Assembly: GCA_944325315.1 (NCBI GenBank)
Contig: CALVAA010000001.1
Span: 62,001 to 126,000, forward strand
Reading direction: 5' to 3'
Length of the DNA: 64,000 nucleotides
From: Candidatus Gastranaerophilales bacterium
GTDB taxonomy: Bacteria; Cyanobacteriota; Vampirovibrionia; Gastranaerophilales; Gastranaerophilaceae
Below, in pieces: positions 17,630 through 26,983 of this stretch. Numbering within the stretch: position 1 is the stretch's first letter; each line of letters starts with the position of its first letter. Under the pieces are notes generated by a model, which did no database searches, had not been told where the DNA came from, and saw only the letters and a program-made list of their open reading frames with translations. Made by a program: the position numbers and the translations under genes.

Positions 17630-17989
17630 ATTTTTTTTATGGTTTTGAGCCAATCTTTGTATTGTTTCGTTTAGTTCTTTTTGCATTTCAAGCTGGCGCT
17701 TGCGAATTTTGTCTATACCGTCAGATAAAGGCTTCATCGGGTCTTCTCCGGCTTTGGGGTTAATATTTGTTCCTATAAGACTGTCTTTAATTTGTTGAAT
17801 ATCATTTTCCGCACTTTCAATTACGGATAAAACCGTTTCAATTTCATCATCACTGAAACCTTGCTGATACAATTTTACTGCAAGATTTAACTTGATATTG
17901 TCTCTTTTTTCCATTATTTGTTCGGTTTTAGACTTTTCTTCTTCTTTAATTAAACCGAATTTTTTACCGATTTCGTTAAATAAATCCAT
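17624..17989 (-). CDS. small helical protein of unknown function, 121 residues
   Basis: Charged and largely helical, with coiled-coil potential at both ends (KEEEKSKTEQIMEKRDNIK and KIRKRQLEMQKELNETIQRLAQNHKK). The middle contains AVKLYQQGFSDDEIETVLS, which resembles a short helix-turn-helix-like segment. AAGGAT precedes the ATG. It lies 13 nt downstream of the radical SAM gene on the same strand, so it is probably co-transcribed. Family not recognised. Confidence 0.75.
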   Translation of the reverse strand: MDLFNEIGKKFGLIKEEEKSKTEQIMEKRDNIKLNLAVKLYQQGFSDDEIETVLSVIESAENDIQQIKDSLIGTNINPKAGEDPMKPLSDGIDKIRKRQLEMQKELNETIQRLAQNHKKNL

Positions 17990-18002
17990 TTTTAAATCCT
18001 TT

Positions 18003-19817
18003 TTATAATTTAACTTTATAATTAGATACCCAATTTAGCCCGTGTTTATCAATATATAAAAATAGCCATTCACGATACCTTAAATACATCCACAAGGGGT
18101 TTTCATAATACTTAAAACATTTTACTTTGCATTCTTCTATAATTTCGCTAACTTCTTTTTTATTCATTCCGACACAATCAAATTCAATACTTGGAGAAAA
18201 CTCGTCTTGGGCCTCATACATTTTTGTAATGCCGAATTTTTCCGGTTCAGATGCAATTTTAGCATGTTTTCCCATCGTAAAAACGCTTCTCCCGTATGAG
18301 TTGATAAATTCATGGTTATTACAAAGCATATCTATTGTTTTTCTTGCGTCTTCTTTTGTTTCAAGAGGATAACCGAAAAATATAAAAGCAAAGTTCCAAA
18401 TTCCATACCTGTTTGCCGTTTTTAAAATATCAAATCTTCTGTTAAGGTCTATTCCTTTGTTTATGGATTCCATTATCCTGTCGCTGCCTGATTCTAAGCC
18501 CCACATAACCATCTTTAAGCCGGCTTTGGAAGCTGTTTCAAGTGTTTTATCATCGAATGCCGTTTCTAATCTTGCATCACAAAAGAATTTAACATCCAAA
18601 TCGGTTTTTAATAATTCATTTGAAAAGTCATACAAATACGTGGGAGACACGGACTCATCTATGAATTCATAATGGGTTATATTGTATTTTTCTTTTAATT
18701 CCCTCATTTCTGATATAACTTTTTTAATATCTTTAACATTAAATTCTTGTCCGAAATCCTGATCGCAAAAAGTGCACTTACCCCAATAGCATCCTCTTGA
18801 AGTTTGATACGGCATAGTTATTATCGGAGTAAAATAGTCTTTTAAATTGTAACAGTCAAGATTTAAGTTTTCCATATTGTTTAATCTGACAGGGCACATT
18901 TTTTGTGTTTCAAAAACTTTGGAGGATTTAAAATAAAGCAAATTTGGAACTTTTTCAATAGGTATTTCATTGTTTATAAATTTTGCCATTTCAACAATAG
19001 GGCCTTCGCCTTCTTCTATTGAAATTGAATCGCAAAAGATATTAAAATCAGGGTGTTTTTTGATTTCGTCTTTTATTCTTCCAAAAAAATTGCCGCCAAT
19101 ATTTATATGGGCATCTGTATATTTTTTAAGCAAATACGAAAGTGTCAACCCTGCAACAAGCTGACTTGAAGAATTAAGAGAAATTGCTATAAAATCGTTA
19201 TTTTGTTTTTTAATTTCTTCAATTTTTTCTTTGAAAAAATTCCAAAAAAGATTACTTTTTTTATCAAATACAAAATGTTTTATGTGTTTAAAATCAAGCT
19301 TCATGAAAGAATTATAAAAAGCATCAAATTCGATATTTGTTGGACAATAAGCTAAAGATATGAGAGAAAGCGCTGAATCTATCATGCTCAATGCCCTTAT
19401 AAGGTATTCCGGAGTAAAAAATTTGCTTTCATCTTTTAACACTCCCTTAGCAAGCTCAATCAAATCCGGAAGCATGGGGGTTAATTTATCTTCTTTTGAG
19501 AGAAATTTTTTAATTTTTCCAAATTTATAAATATCGCACTTTTCATCCAGAGAATACTGTGATTCTTTTTTCCCTTTTGTGTATATTTTTCTGATGCTTG
19601 TAAAAAGACTTACATAGTCTTTTTTAATTTTCTCAATTACATTTGTTAAGTATTCTTTAGTTAAAATTTTATTGTAGAATTCAATATTTAAATCAAGACA
19701 ATTTGCACTGTAACCTTTATTTTTTAATTGTCCAACCAAAGATGCAATTGCAAAGTGCGGACCGATAGGTGTCCACTGTGGCGGAAATATAAGCAACATT
19801 TTTTTGTCTTTTTTCAT
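18003..19817 (-). CDS. B12-binding-domain radical SAM protein
   Basis: A 604-residue protein. The N-terminus (LLIFPPQWTPIGPHFAIASLVGQL) and the following 270 residues match the cobalamin-binding Rossmann layout of class B radical SAM enzymes, although a clear DxHxxG motif is not seen. The radical SAM core starts near residue 345 with CYWGKCTFC (C-x3-C-x2-C), which binds the 4Fe-4S cluster. Later segments (FIDESVSPTYL, MVMWGLESGSDRIMESINKG, FIFFGYPLET) are typical of the family. The substrate is not predictable. The promoter probably lies in the 19818-19945 gap. Confidence 0.88.
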   Translation of the reverse strand: MKKDKKMLLIFPPQWTPIGPHFAIASLVGQLKNKGYSANCLDLNIEFYNKILTKEYLTNVIEKIKKDYVSLFTSIRKIYTKGKKESQYSLDEKCDIYKFGKIKKFLSKEDKLTPMLPDLIELAKGVLKDESKFFTPEYLIRALSMIDSALSLISLAYCPTNIEFDAFYNSFMKLDFKHIKHFVFDKKSNLFWNFFKEKIEEIKKQNNDFIAISLNSSSQLVAGLTLSYLLKKYTDAHINIGGNFFGRIKDEIKKHPDFNIFCDSISIEEGEGPIVEMAKFINNEIPIEKVPNLLYFKSSKVFETQKMCPVRLNNMENLNLDCYNLKDYFTPIITMPYQTSRGCYWGKCTFCDQDFGQEFNVKDIKKVISEMRELKEKYNITHYEFIDESVSPTYLYDFSNELLKTDLDVKFFCDARLETAFDDKTLETASKAGLKMVMWGLESGSDRIMESINKGIDLNRRFDILKTANRYGIWNFAFIFFGYPLETKEDARKTIDMLCNNHEFINSYGRSVFTMGKHAKIASEPEKFGITKMYEAQDEFSPSIEFDCVGMNKKEVSEIIEECKVKCFKYYENPLWMYLRYREWLFLYIDKHGLNWVSNYKVKL

Positions 19818-19960
19818 AAAACAACTCTATAACATCTATTCTATATTAAAAGTATACATCAAAAAAAATTGTAAATTTTTGTAACATACAGGCAATTTTT
19901 TAATGGATATATACTTATTATATATAACGAGAATAAAATATATTAATGAGGTATATTAAG

Positions 19961-21118
19961 ATGAGTGCAAATCTACAAGAAATCTTCAACAAATTCCAAC
20001 AAGTAGCCCAACAAGCAGCTCCTGTTGTGCAACAAGCAGTTACTACACAGGTTCAAAATGTTGCTCAAAATGTTGTAAATCAAAATATGACAACAACGGA
20101 AACTTTATCTCAAACAACCGACACATCTATTTTTGACACATCGGAAGAAAAAGAAGACAAAAAAACAGGAAAAACTTCTGATAAAGCCGGTTATGATGAA
20201 CAAATTGCACAGTTGAATGCAAAAGGAATTAAAACAACATCTTTAGGAAACGGCGAAGCAGATTTTTCACAATATGGTGCAGCTTTATCTGATGAATTAA
20301 AAGAAGCCGTTAAAATCGAAACAGAAGATGAACTTAAAATTCAGGAAGAACTTGCAGGATTATTCCAAGGAAAAAATGTTTATCAAACAAATGATTTTAT
20401 AGCAGAAGCCCAAGCTTTGGGTTACGAAGTATCTTCTGACTGGACACAAACAACATACATTCCTGATAATAAAGCAGACGGACACTACGATACAGATGTA
20501 ACCAACGGCGCTGTTAATGTATTGACAATTAAAGACCCGCAAACAGGGGCTGAAATAAAAATTGTAGATGCAAACGGAAACGGTGCAATTGAATCAGAAG
20601 AATTATTCATGAACCAAATACTGGAAGAAGTAAGTATTAACCTTGATCCTTCTAACTTTGGACAGGCAAGTGGCGTATCCGCTTCAGGTTCTTCGGGAAG
20701 TACAGATACTTCTATTATGATGACAAGCGAAGCAATAGATAATACTGCAAAAGAAATTGATAAATTGGAATCAGAAACAATAAAAGAAGAAACTAAATCC
20801 AAAGAAACAAGTAAATCAGAAGAAACTAATGAAACTAAAAAGGCAAAAAAAGCAAGAAAACAAGAAGTAGAAGATAAAAAAGAAGAATTGGAAGCAAAAG
20901 AAGAAGAGCTCAAAAGCCAAAAAGAAGAAAAACTTGAAGAAAAAGAATTAAAAGAACAGGAAGAAATGACTGAAGATTATAATAATTATTTGATGGACAA
21001 ATATTCATCATTACTTGATGAAATGAGCACTTCTGAATTAAATAAAGCTAAAGAAGCAATAGAAAAAGCAGCTGAATTATACACTGAACAAAACTATAAA
21101 TCTGAATTTGCAGCATAG
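19961..21118 (+). CDS. acidic protein with an EF-hand loop and a coiled coil
   Basis: A 385-residue protein with no signal peptide. The Gln/Val-rich N-terminal helix (residues 4-45, repeated QQA/VQ) is followed by a Thr/Ser linker and a central domain of about 75-235 containing a perfect calcium-binding EF-hand/dockerin-type loop, D203-x-N205-x-N207-G-x-I210-x3-E214. Residues 260-340 are a Lys/Glu coiled coil. GAGG at 19948-19951 fits the ATG at 19961 better than the one at 19946. It has its own hairpin terminator. Family not recognised; it could be a cytoplasmic or non-classically exported structural protein. Confidence 0.8.
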   Translation: MSANLQEIFNKFQQVAQQAAPVVQQAVTTQVQNVAQNVVNQNMTTTETLSQTTDTSIFDTSEEKEDKKTGKTSDKAGYDEQIAQLNAKGIKTTSLGNGEADFSQYGAALSDELKEAVKIETEDELKIQEELAGLFQGKNVYQTNDFIAEAQALGYEVSSDWTQTTYIPDNKADGHYDTDVTNGAVNVLTIKDPQTGAEIKIVDANGNGAIESEELFMNQILEEVSINLDPSNFGQASGVSASGSSGSTDTSIMMTSEAIDNTAKEIDKLESETIKEETKSKETSKSEETNETKKAKKARKQEVEDKKEELEAKEEELKSQKEEKLEEKELKEQEEMTEDYNNYLMDKYSSLLDEMSTSELNKAKEAIEKAAELYTEQNYKSEFAA

Positions 21119-21138
21119 AAAATAAGCAAATATACTCA

Positions 21139-21170
21139 TAAAATCCGCAAAAACTTTTGCGGATTTTATT
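21139..21170 (+). terminator. terminator after the EF-hand-loop protein
   Basis: TAAAATCCGCAAAA (21139-21152) pairs with TTTTGCGGATTTTA (21155-21168), a long perfect stem. Confidence 0.8.
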
Positions 21171-21189
21171 TACCAAAAAAATAAAGGGA

Positions 21190-21230
21190 ATACTAAGAAG
21201 AGCTAAATTAAATTTAGCTCTTCTTAGTAT
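21190..21230 (-). terminator. long 20-bp hairpin terminator after the 21234 gene
   Basis: 20-base arms at 21190-21209 and 21211-21230 pair perfectly around one central base. Read on the minus strand, a T-rich run follows, so it best serves the minus-strand gene ending at 21234. Together with the hairpin at 21139 it insulates two convergent units. Confidence 0.8.
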
Positions 21231-21233
21231 AAA

Positions 21234-21500
21234 TTAATTTTGAATTCTGTCTTGGTAAAAATTTGTTTTTGGTTTAGGCTCTTCTAAAGTCTTTAGCGCC
21301 TGTTCATAATCAAGTCTTGCAGCGGCAGCAGCCTGCAATTTTCTTTGTTGTTCTAATTTTTGTTCTCTGGCTCTTTTTTGTCCTCTTATTGTGCCGTCAT
21401 AGATAATTTTTCTTCCTGTTGAATCGTAAACAGTTCGGGCTTGAGCATAAGTACAAAAAGCAAACATCATCATTAATGATATAGCAAAAACTTTTTTCAT
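21234..21500 (-). CDS. small secreted protein, 88 residues
   Basis: A clear signal peptide (MKKVFAISLMMMFAFCTYAQA, cleavage expected after AQA) is followed by a short charged domain: TVYDSTGRKIIYDG, an Arg/Lys/Gln-rich helix, and a Pro-Lys tail. GGAGG precedes the ATG. The YDSTGRKIIYDG segment resembles short beta-hairpin repeats in exported proteins, but no family is recognised. Single-gene unit. Confidence 0.78.
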   Translation of the reverse strand: MKKVFAISLMMMFAFCTYAQARTVYDSTGRKIIYDGTIRGQKRAREQKLEQQRKLQAAAAARLDYEQALKTLEEPKPKTNFYQDRIQN

Positions 21501-21593
21501 ATTCCCTCCAATTTAAAGACTATTATATATATTAAAACAAATTTTTTTAAAAAATGTTCATTTTTAAAATAAAATGTAAAGTTTTGTAATATA

Positions 21594-22016
21594 CTATGCT
21601 TTTATGGAACTTTTTTGTTCAAGTTCGGCCAGTTTTTTATCCAGAATTGAAGATGCATCATAAACCATATTTATACAATGATTTTTTCTTTCTTTTGAAT
21701 GAAAATCTTTGAAATCTTTAGTCAAAACTTTGCAACAGGTAACTTTGTGAATTTTTATAAATTCTTCATAGAATTCTTTTGCAAGCTGTCTTGCGCTATT
21801 ATCTTTGTATTTTCCGTGCAATAATCCTAAAACCATTTGTGATGCTGCAACCGCTCCGCAAAGACACCTTGAAGACATGCCGCCTGAAAAGCTTGTTGCT
21901 ATTGAAACAAAATCTTCATTTGCAAGCCCTAAATCAACTGCGGCACGTGCAACGGATTCGGAACAAGAAAATCCGTTTTTAAAGTTTTCAACCGCCAATT
22001 CTTTAAAATTTGCCAT
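21594..22016 (-). CDS. C_GCAxxG_C_C family redox protein
   Basis: A 140-residue protein with the family pattern: an early Cys in FKNGFSCSES, then SGGMSSRCLCGAVAASQMVLGLLHG, then a CC pair (HKVTCCKVL) and a last Cys (KNHCINMV). Members are putative redox or metal-binding proteins, often in anaerobes. The ATG at 22016 has GAAGGG upstream; the longer frame from 22061 would run into the dgkA coding region and is not preferred. It lies 10 nt after dgkA and may share its transcript. Confidence 0.85.
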   Translation of the reverse strand: MANFKELAVENFKNGFSCSESVARAAVDLGLANEDFVSIATSFSGGMSSRCLCGAVAASQMVLGLLHGKYKDNSARQLAKEFYEEFIKIHKVTCCKVLTKDFKDFHSKERKNHCINMVYDASSILDKKLAELEQKSSIKA

Positions 22017-22026
22017 ATTTTTCCCT

Positions 22027-22407
22027 TCATAAGTAATACAGTTCATATATTTTACCAGCATATATCAAAAGTGAAATAATAGCACTTATTATAGCTGACA
22101 ATAAAACAGCTCCTGCTGCAATATCTTTTGATAATTTTGCTAATTTTGCCCATTTATTTTTATAATAAGCATCAATCACAAATTCTATAACGGAATTTAT
22201 CATCTCAACAACAAGAACAAGAGTGTTTGCAAATATGATAATACAAAATTCAACTAAACTAACCCTTAAAAAGAAAGCAATACTTAATGTAAGAAAAGCA
22301 ATAAAAAGATGTTTTCTGAAGTTTCTCTGTGACCTGAATGCAAGCCTTAAACCGTTCAGGGCATACATTAAACTTCTTTGAAAATTTCTTGATTGAAACT
22401 TATTCAT
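22027..22407 (-). CDS. dgkA: diacylglycerol/undecaprenol kinase (DgkA family)
   Basis: A 126-residue integral membrane kinase with three hydrophobic spans. The conserved E-xN-S-x-IE-x-V-D segment (VEMINSVIEFVID) and KLSKDIAAGAVLL hold the catalytic and Mg-ATP residues. In Gram-positive relatives the substrate is undecaprenol, in E. coli diacylglycerol; here it is open. The start overlaps the ybeY stop, part of the pgpH-ybeY-dgkA block conserved in many bacteria. Confidence 0.92.
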   Translation of the reverse strand: MNKFQSRNFQRSLMYALNGLRLAFRSQRNFRKHLFIAFLTLSIAFFLRVSLVEFCIIIFANTLVLVVEMINSVIEFVIDAYYKNKWAKLAKLSKDIAAGAVLLSAIISAIISLLIYAGKIYELYYL

Positions 22408-22877
22408 AATTCCTCTAAGACAATATTTTGAATCCCCACAACAAAATCGTAATCTTTTTTTGTTAAATGGTCAAATCCAAATAAATGCAAAATTCCGTGG
22501 CAGATAAGCGTTAAAATTTCTTTTTCTAAAGTATCTTTTTTTTGTCTTTGGGCAGTTTCAACAGAAACTATAATTTGTCCTAAATCTGCTGTTTTTCTGT
22601 AAATTTGTGCATTTAAATCATCGATAAACAATGAAAAAGTTATAACGTCTGTTGGCTTGTCTTTTTTTCTATAGTCTTTGTTGATTTTTTGTATTGTGTT
22701 GTCATTGCAAAACGAAATATCGAACCGAATTTTAGAAATGTCTTTTTGAAAAACTTCACTTGTTTTTAGTTGGTCTAACTCCAGCATAACATTAATCATT
22801 TTTTTGATTTTTGTTCTATAGTTTTTAAGAGTAATATTTACATTATCTATTTTTTCAAGAGTAAAACTAGCCTTCAT
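22404..22877 (-). CDS. ybeY: endoribonuclease YbeY (rRNA maturation)
   Basis: About 157 residues. The zinc site H-x3-H-x5-H is intact in HGILHLFGFDH, and the upstream DVITFS segment is typical. YbeY acts in 16S rRNA 3'-end processing and ribosome quality control. The ATG at 22877 has AAGGA at proper distance; two in-frame ATGs at 22883 and 22892 give only a few more residues. The 5' end overlaps the 3' end of the 7TM-HD gene and the 3' end overlaps dgkA. Confidence 0.93.
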   Translation of the reverse strand: MKASFTLEKIDNVNITLKNYRTKIKKMINVMLELDQLKTSEVFQKDISKIRFDISFCNDNTIQKINKDYRKKDKPTDVITFSLFIDDLNAQIYRKTADLGQIIVSVETAQRQKKDTLEKEILTLICHGILHLFGFDHLTKKDYDFVVGIQNIVLEEL

Positions 22878-25077
22878 TTTCATCCTTTTCATTCGCTTTT
22901 TTTTGAAGCTCTCTCAATTTTTTTTCAAATTCTTCATCTGTTGTATTTTGTATTGTTATTTTTGTTTTATCTTTTAGTTCGTTCATTACTCTTTCTTGAT
23001 ATTTTATTCTTTCATGTTGCATTCCTCTTAAAATTTTATTAAAAGTCATTGCTATAATCTTAATGTCTTTTAAAGTAAGCGGGCTGTCGGATAATTGTCC
23101 GTCGTTTAATCTTTCTGTAAAAATTTTATTCACAATTGCTTCTATTTGCTCTTGTGTGGGATTTTTAAGAGAACGAACGGCACTTTCAAGAGCATCAGCC
23201 AGCATTAATATTGCCGTTTCTTTGGTTTTTGGTTTAGGGCCGGGGTATCTGAATTGGTTTTCTGATACATTTTCAGCACCTTCTTCTTCTACTGCTTTAT
23301 TGTAAAAGTATCCTGCAAGACTTTCTCCGTGGTGTTGCTGGATAAAATCAATAACAACCTGCGGAAGTCCGTATTTTTTTGCTATATCTACACCGTCTTT
23401 AGTGTGTAAAGTAATAACCATTTTGCTTTGGCGTGGGGTTAGTGTTGTATGCGGATTTTCAACTCCAAAATAAGACTGATTTTCAATAAAGAATAAAGGA
23501 CGCTGGAGTTTGCCTATATCATGGTAAAATGCTCCTACACGAGCCAGAATTGAATCTGCCCCAATAGCGCTTGCTGCCGCTTCGCACAAATTTGCAACCA
23601 TAAGAGAGTGATGAAAAGTTCCGGGAGCTGCACTTCGCATTCTGGATAATAATTCCTGGTTTTGGTCTGCAAGTTCAATTAGGGCATATGGAGATACGAT
23701 TTTACAAACTTTTTCTATAATAGGAATAAAAAACATTGCTATCATCGCTGAAATTAACCCATTCATAAGACCTAAAAAAGGGTTTTGCACATTCGCCTGA
23801 AAAAGTCTTGCAAATGCAGAAGTTTGAAGCTCAAAAAATGATGCAAAAAACATCGCAAGAAACATTACAAAACCTACTCTTGCCCCGCACCATATAATAT
23901 CAAATCTTTTCGAATAAGACATTTTTGAAACCAGATAACTCGATGATAATATTGCACACACAAAAACATAAATCAACTGTGAGTCAAAAAACAACGTCAA
24001 AGACAAAATCGCAAGCATTAAAATTGAAACCAAAAAAGAAAGAATCGGGTTTGTAAAAATTGAAAGTATCATAGTAAAAGCCACAAACGGCATAAGATAG
24101 TTAGAAATATGTGATGAATTTGATATAACTATACAAATATAAGTCAGAATTATGGAAGAAAGTGAAATATAGAGCATGTAGCGGGGAGTATAGAATTTTT
24201 TTTCATATTTTTTTATGTATAGAATTAAGCTGTACATAGTAAGACAAACAAGAGCAAATATTCCGAATACTCCTGTTTGATTCAATTCAAAAGCATTGTA
24301 GCCTGACAATTTAAGAGCGTCTTTTTTTAATTGGGTAACTTTTTCCCCCATCTGGAGAATAGTATCTCCTTTTTTAAAGGTTACAACATACGGCTTAACT
24401 GCATTTTTTGCGTTTTTTCTTGCAATATCCGTTGCATACTCATCTATTATTAAATTAGGGATGACGCTATGTTCGATAAGCCCTATTATAAGAGGATACT
24501 GACTCTTTTTGACGTGAGAACCCACAGCTTTATCTATCATGCTTGTTGTAACAAAATTGTTAACTTCAGTATCAAACACGCCTACTGTTAAAAGTTCGTT
24601 AAGTAAATATTTTGTATTTGTAAATGCCGTAGTTAAATTTGCTTCACTTGTGGATAGTATGTAGCTTATTGCATTGTTTTTTCTTGTTGTGTCGTTTATT
24701 TCAAGAAGGTCAAAAAGTTCTTTTTGTTTTGTTTGATAAGGTTTCTTTTCTTTTTTTATTTTTTCAATACTGTCAATAGCGCTTTGAAGATCAACTTTAA
24801 TATAGTCTCCTTCAACGGGAGCTACAACAGGTCTGATTTTATTTGCAACTTCTCTTTTTATAAGTTCTGTTCTTTGTTTATCTATAACTTCAAAACTATT
24901 TTTGGCGTGAATTGTTTTTTGAGCAATGCCGTTTACAATGATATTTTGAAATAAATAATATCTTACTGAAAGCAAAGCCGTGATTATAAGTGCGACAAGT
25001 ATAAAAGCACTTAATGCGGCAGGCTTTGATGATTGAAAAACATCTTCATTTTTAAATATACTTAAAAATTTTTTCAT
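22867..25077 (-). CDS. pgpH: 7TM-HD domain protein, probable c-di-AMP phosphodiesterase (PgpH/YqfF)
   Basis: A 736-residue protein: one N-terminal transmembrane helix, an extracellular 7TMR-HD domain (about 45-265), seven membrane spans (about 270-470), and a cytoplasmic HD phosphohydrolase (about 490-640) with HHSLMVANL, FYHDIGK and HHGES metal-binding motifs. PgpH of Listeria hydrolyses c-di-AMP; activity here is inferred by family. The charged C-terminus overlaps ybeY. AGGT lies before the ATG. Confidence 0.92.
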   Translation of the reverse strand: MKKFLSIFKNEDVFQSSKPAALSAFILVALIITALLSVRYYLFQNIIVNGIAQKTIHAKNSFEVIDKQRTELIKREVANKIRPVVAPVEGDYIKVDLQSAIDSIEKIKKEKKPYQTKQKELFDLLEINDTTRKNNAISYILSTSEANLTTAFTNTKYLLNELLTVGVFDTEVNNFVTTSMIDKAVGSHVKKSQYPLIIGLIEHSVIPNLIIDEYATDIARKNAKNAVKPYVVTFKKGDTILQMGEKVTQLKKDALKLSGYNAFELNQTGVFGIFALVCLTMYSLILYIKKYEKKFYTPRYMLYISLSSIILTYICIVISNSSHISNYLMPFVAFTMILSIFTNPILSFLVSILMLAILSLTLFFDSQLIYVFVCAILSSSYLVSKMSYSKRFDIIWCGARVGFVMFLAMFFASFFELQTSAFARLFQANVQNPFLGLMNGLISAMIAMFFIPIIEKVCKIVSPYALIELADQNQELLSRMRSAAPGTFHHSLMVANLCEAAASAIGADSILARVGAFYHDIGKLQRPLFFIENQSYFGVENPHTTLTPRQSKMVITLHTKDGVDIAKKYGLPQVVIDFIQQHHGESLAGYFYNKAVEEEGAENVSENQFRYPGPKPKTKETAILMLADALESAVRSLKNPTQEQIEAIVNKIFTERLNDGQLSDSPLTLKDIKIIAMTFNKILRGMQHERIKYQERVMNELKDKTKITIQNTTDEEFEKKLRELQKKANEKDENEG

Positions 25078-25153
25078 ATATAAAACCTAAAAATCACTCG
25101 ATAATACCAATATATTATACAATAAATTTATTTTTCTTATATACTTTTATATT

Positions 25154-26689
25154 ATGAGAAGAGTTGTATTTTTAACGGGATTATTATTGCTTTTAAGTAC
25201 TAATTATTTATCTGCAAGAGAAGATATAGTCGAGGTATTTAAAAATAATTCGGCAATTATATACACTATAAATATAAGAAATTTTGGTGCATTTGATAAA
25301 GACAACGACGGCATTATTGATGAAAGCAAAGGCGATATCAAAGGAACTTTTTTAAACGCAAAGGATAAGCTTAAAGCTTTGAAAGAAGATGGCATAAATA
25401 CGATTTATATTCTTCCGATTACGCCTGTAGGCAGATTAAAAGCACTGGGTACATCGGGTTCTTTATATGCAATGGATGCTTTTGATAAAATTAACCCTGA
25501 ACTGGACGATACTACAAATGATATAACCGTTTATGAAGAAGCAAAAGAATTTGTACAAGAAGCGCACAAGTTGGACTTAAACGTGATAATAGATTTGCCT
25601 TCGTGCGGTTCTTATGATTTGAGTTTAAGAAAACCGGATTGGTTTATTCTTGACAAAAACAATGATTCCGTTATTCCTGCTGATTGGTCGGATGTCAGAC
25701 TTTTTAGGATTTACGACAAAGATAAAAATTTAAATAAGCTCAATCTTGATAATTTCAAAAGTTTTGTTGATATGGCTAAAGATATCGGTTTTGACGGAAT
25801 AAGGGCAGATGTTGCAGCAATAAAACCTCCTGAATTTTGGGCTAAAGTTATAAACTATGCAAGAAAAGACAATAAAAAATTTCTCTTTTTGGCTGAAGCA
25901 AATCCGGAATGGACAAATCCCGCTCCTGTCGGAGTTAAGTGCTACAGCTCAATAGAAGAACTTTTATCGAGCGGCTTTGACAGTTACTATGGCTCTTGGA
26001 GTGATTTTAAAAATGTAAAAACAAAAAAAGAATTTGATAAGAAAATAGATAAAAATTTAAAAATTTTAAAAAAATATAAAGATAAATCAATGATAGCGGC
26101 TATTGCAACCCATGACCAGCAAGCCCCGGTTTTAAGAGCTGAAAACTATTGGAGAACGGTTTTATGGTTGAATGCAACCCTCCCTTTAAATAGCTATTTT
26201 TTGGACGGCTTTAGTTATGGCGATAATTTTATATATCCTTATGAAAATAAAAAAGCTGATAAAAGTTCAACAGATGACGAATATTATTTTGTTCACACCG
26301 GCATGTTTGATATATTTAACCCGACAGCGCAAACAAAAAAACTATACCCAAAGTTAAAAGAAGAGTATTTAAAGGCAATTGATTTTAAAATAAGAAATCA
26401 AGACCTTATAACAAACGGTAAATACAAAGCGCTTGAAACAAACAATTCTAAAGTTTTTGCCTATTCTATTGTAAGTTTCGACAGAGAGCTTATTGTTATA
26501 GGCTCTTTGGATGAAGACAGTATACAAAAAGCAAGCGTAAAATCTAAATATCTTAAAAAAGATTATCTTTTCAGGAAAGTTAATTCCAAAAATAATCCGA
26601 CAATCAGAAAAAATATTATTAATGTGACGCTTGAGCCTTTAGAGATACAGGTTTATTTAATTAGTCTAGCAAAGTTTCGAGCAATGTAG
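25154..26689 (+). CDS. secreted GH13 alpha-amylase-like protein
   Basis: A 511-residue protein with signal peptide (residues 1-21, ...LSA). GH13 regions II-IV are present: R217-D219 (GIRADV, nucleophile Asp), E248 (FLAEAN, acid/base) and H320-D321 (ATHDQ). Region I is altered: after D147 (VIIDLPSCG) the usual Asn-His is missing. A calcium-type loop D48-x-D50-x-D52-G lies in the first beta-alpha segment. The catalytic triad suggests a glycosidase or transglycosidase on alpha-glucans, but specificity is open. No ribosome site; a TATACT lies 8 nt before the ATG. The 3' end overlaps a convergent gene. Confidence 0.85.
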   Translation: MRRVVFLTGLLLLLSTNYLSAREDIVEVFKNNSAIIYTINIRNFGAFDKDNDGIIDESKGDIKGTFLNAKDKLKALKEDGINTIYILPITPVGRLKALGTSGSLYAMDAFDKINPELDDTTNDITVYEEAKEFVQEAHKLDLNVIIDLPSCGSYDLSLRKPDWFILDKNNDSVIPADWSDVRLFRIYDKDKNLNKLNLDNFKSFVDMAKDIGFDGIRADVAAIKPPEFWAKVINYARKDNKKFLFLAEANPEWTNPAPVGVKCYSSIEELLSSGFDSYYGSWSDFKNVKTKKEFDKKIDKNLKILKKYKDKSMIAAIATHDQQAPVLRAENYWRTVLWLNATLPLNSYFLDGFSYGDNFIYPYENKKADKSSTDDEYYFVHTGMFDIFNPTAQTKKLYPKLKEEYLKAIDFKIRNQDLITNGKYKALETNNSKVFAYSIVSFDRELIVIGSLDEDSIQKASVKSKYLKKDYLFRKVNSKNNPTIRKNIINVTLEPLEIQVYLISLAKFRAM

Positions 26690-26849
26690 CGTTTTTTTGA
26701 GCTTTTTTTAAAGAAGCAGAATTTGCTCTTTTGACATAACTGCGCAGAGCTTCTCTAACAAGCTCAGAACGGCTTCTTTGTTCACGTTCAGCCATTTCAT
26801 CTATTGTTTTTAAAAAGGTGTCTTTCATTGAGATTAAAATGCGTGCCAT
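26661..26849 (-). CDS. ribbon-helix-helix (CopG/MetJ/Arc) DNA-binding protein
   Basis: A 62-residue protein with the ribbon ARILISMKDTFLKTIDEMAE and helices SRSELVREALRSYVKR typical of antitoxin-type RHH dimers. AGGAG precedes the ATG. No toxin gene is adjacent: the next genes on both sides are a glycosidase on the opposite strand and the desulfoferrodoxin gene. It may be a solitary transcription factor. It overlaps the 3' end of the GH13 gene by 29 bp. Confidence 0.85.
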   Translation of the reverse strand: MARILISMKDTFLKTIDEMAEREQRSRSELVREALRSYVKRANSASLKKAQKNATLLETLLD

Positions 26850-26983
26850 ATAAATCTCCTTTTTTTAATATTATAACACATTAGTCAATACTGTAATTTT
26901 GCCACAGGGTGCTTAGGTCTTGGGGCTAATTTTTTTTATTTTTCAGCTATGTAAAAATCAAAAAAGTTAAGAAAGGATATAAG

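Noticed and set aside
22017-22061. Longer start for the C_GCAxxG_C_C gene
   Set aside because: It overlaps the end of dgkA and lacks a ribosome site, whereas ATG 22016 has GAAGGG.
26661-26849. Toxin-antitoxin pair from the RHH gene
   Set aside because: No toxin frame exists on either side; the neighbours are GH13 and desulfoferrodoxin genes.
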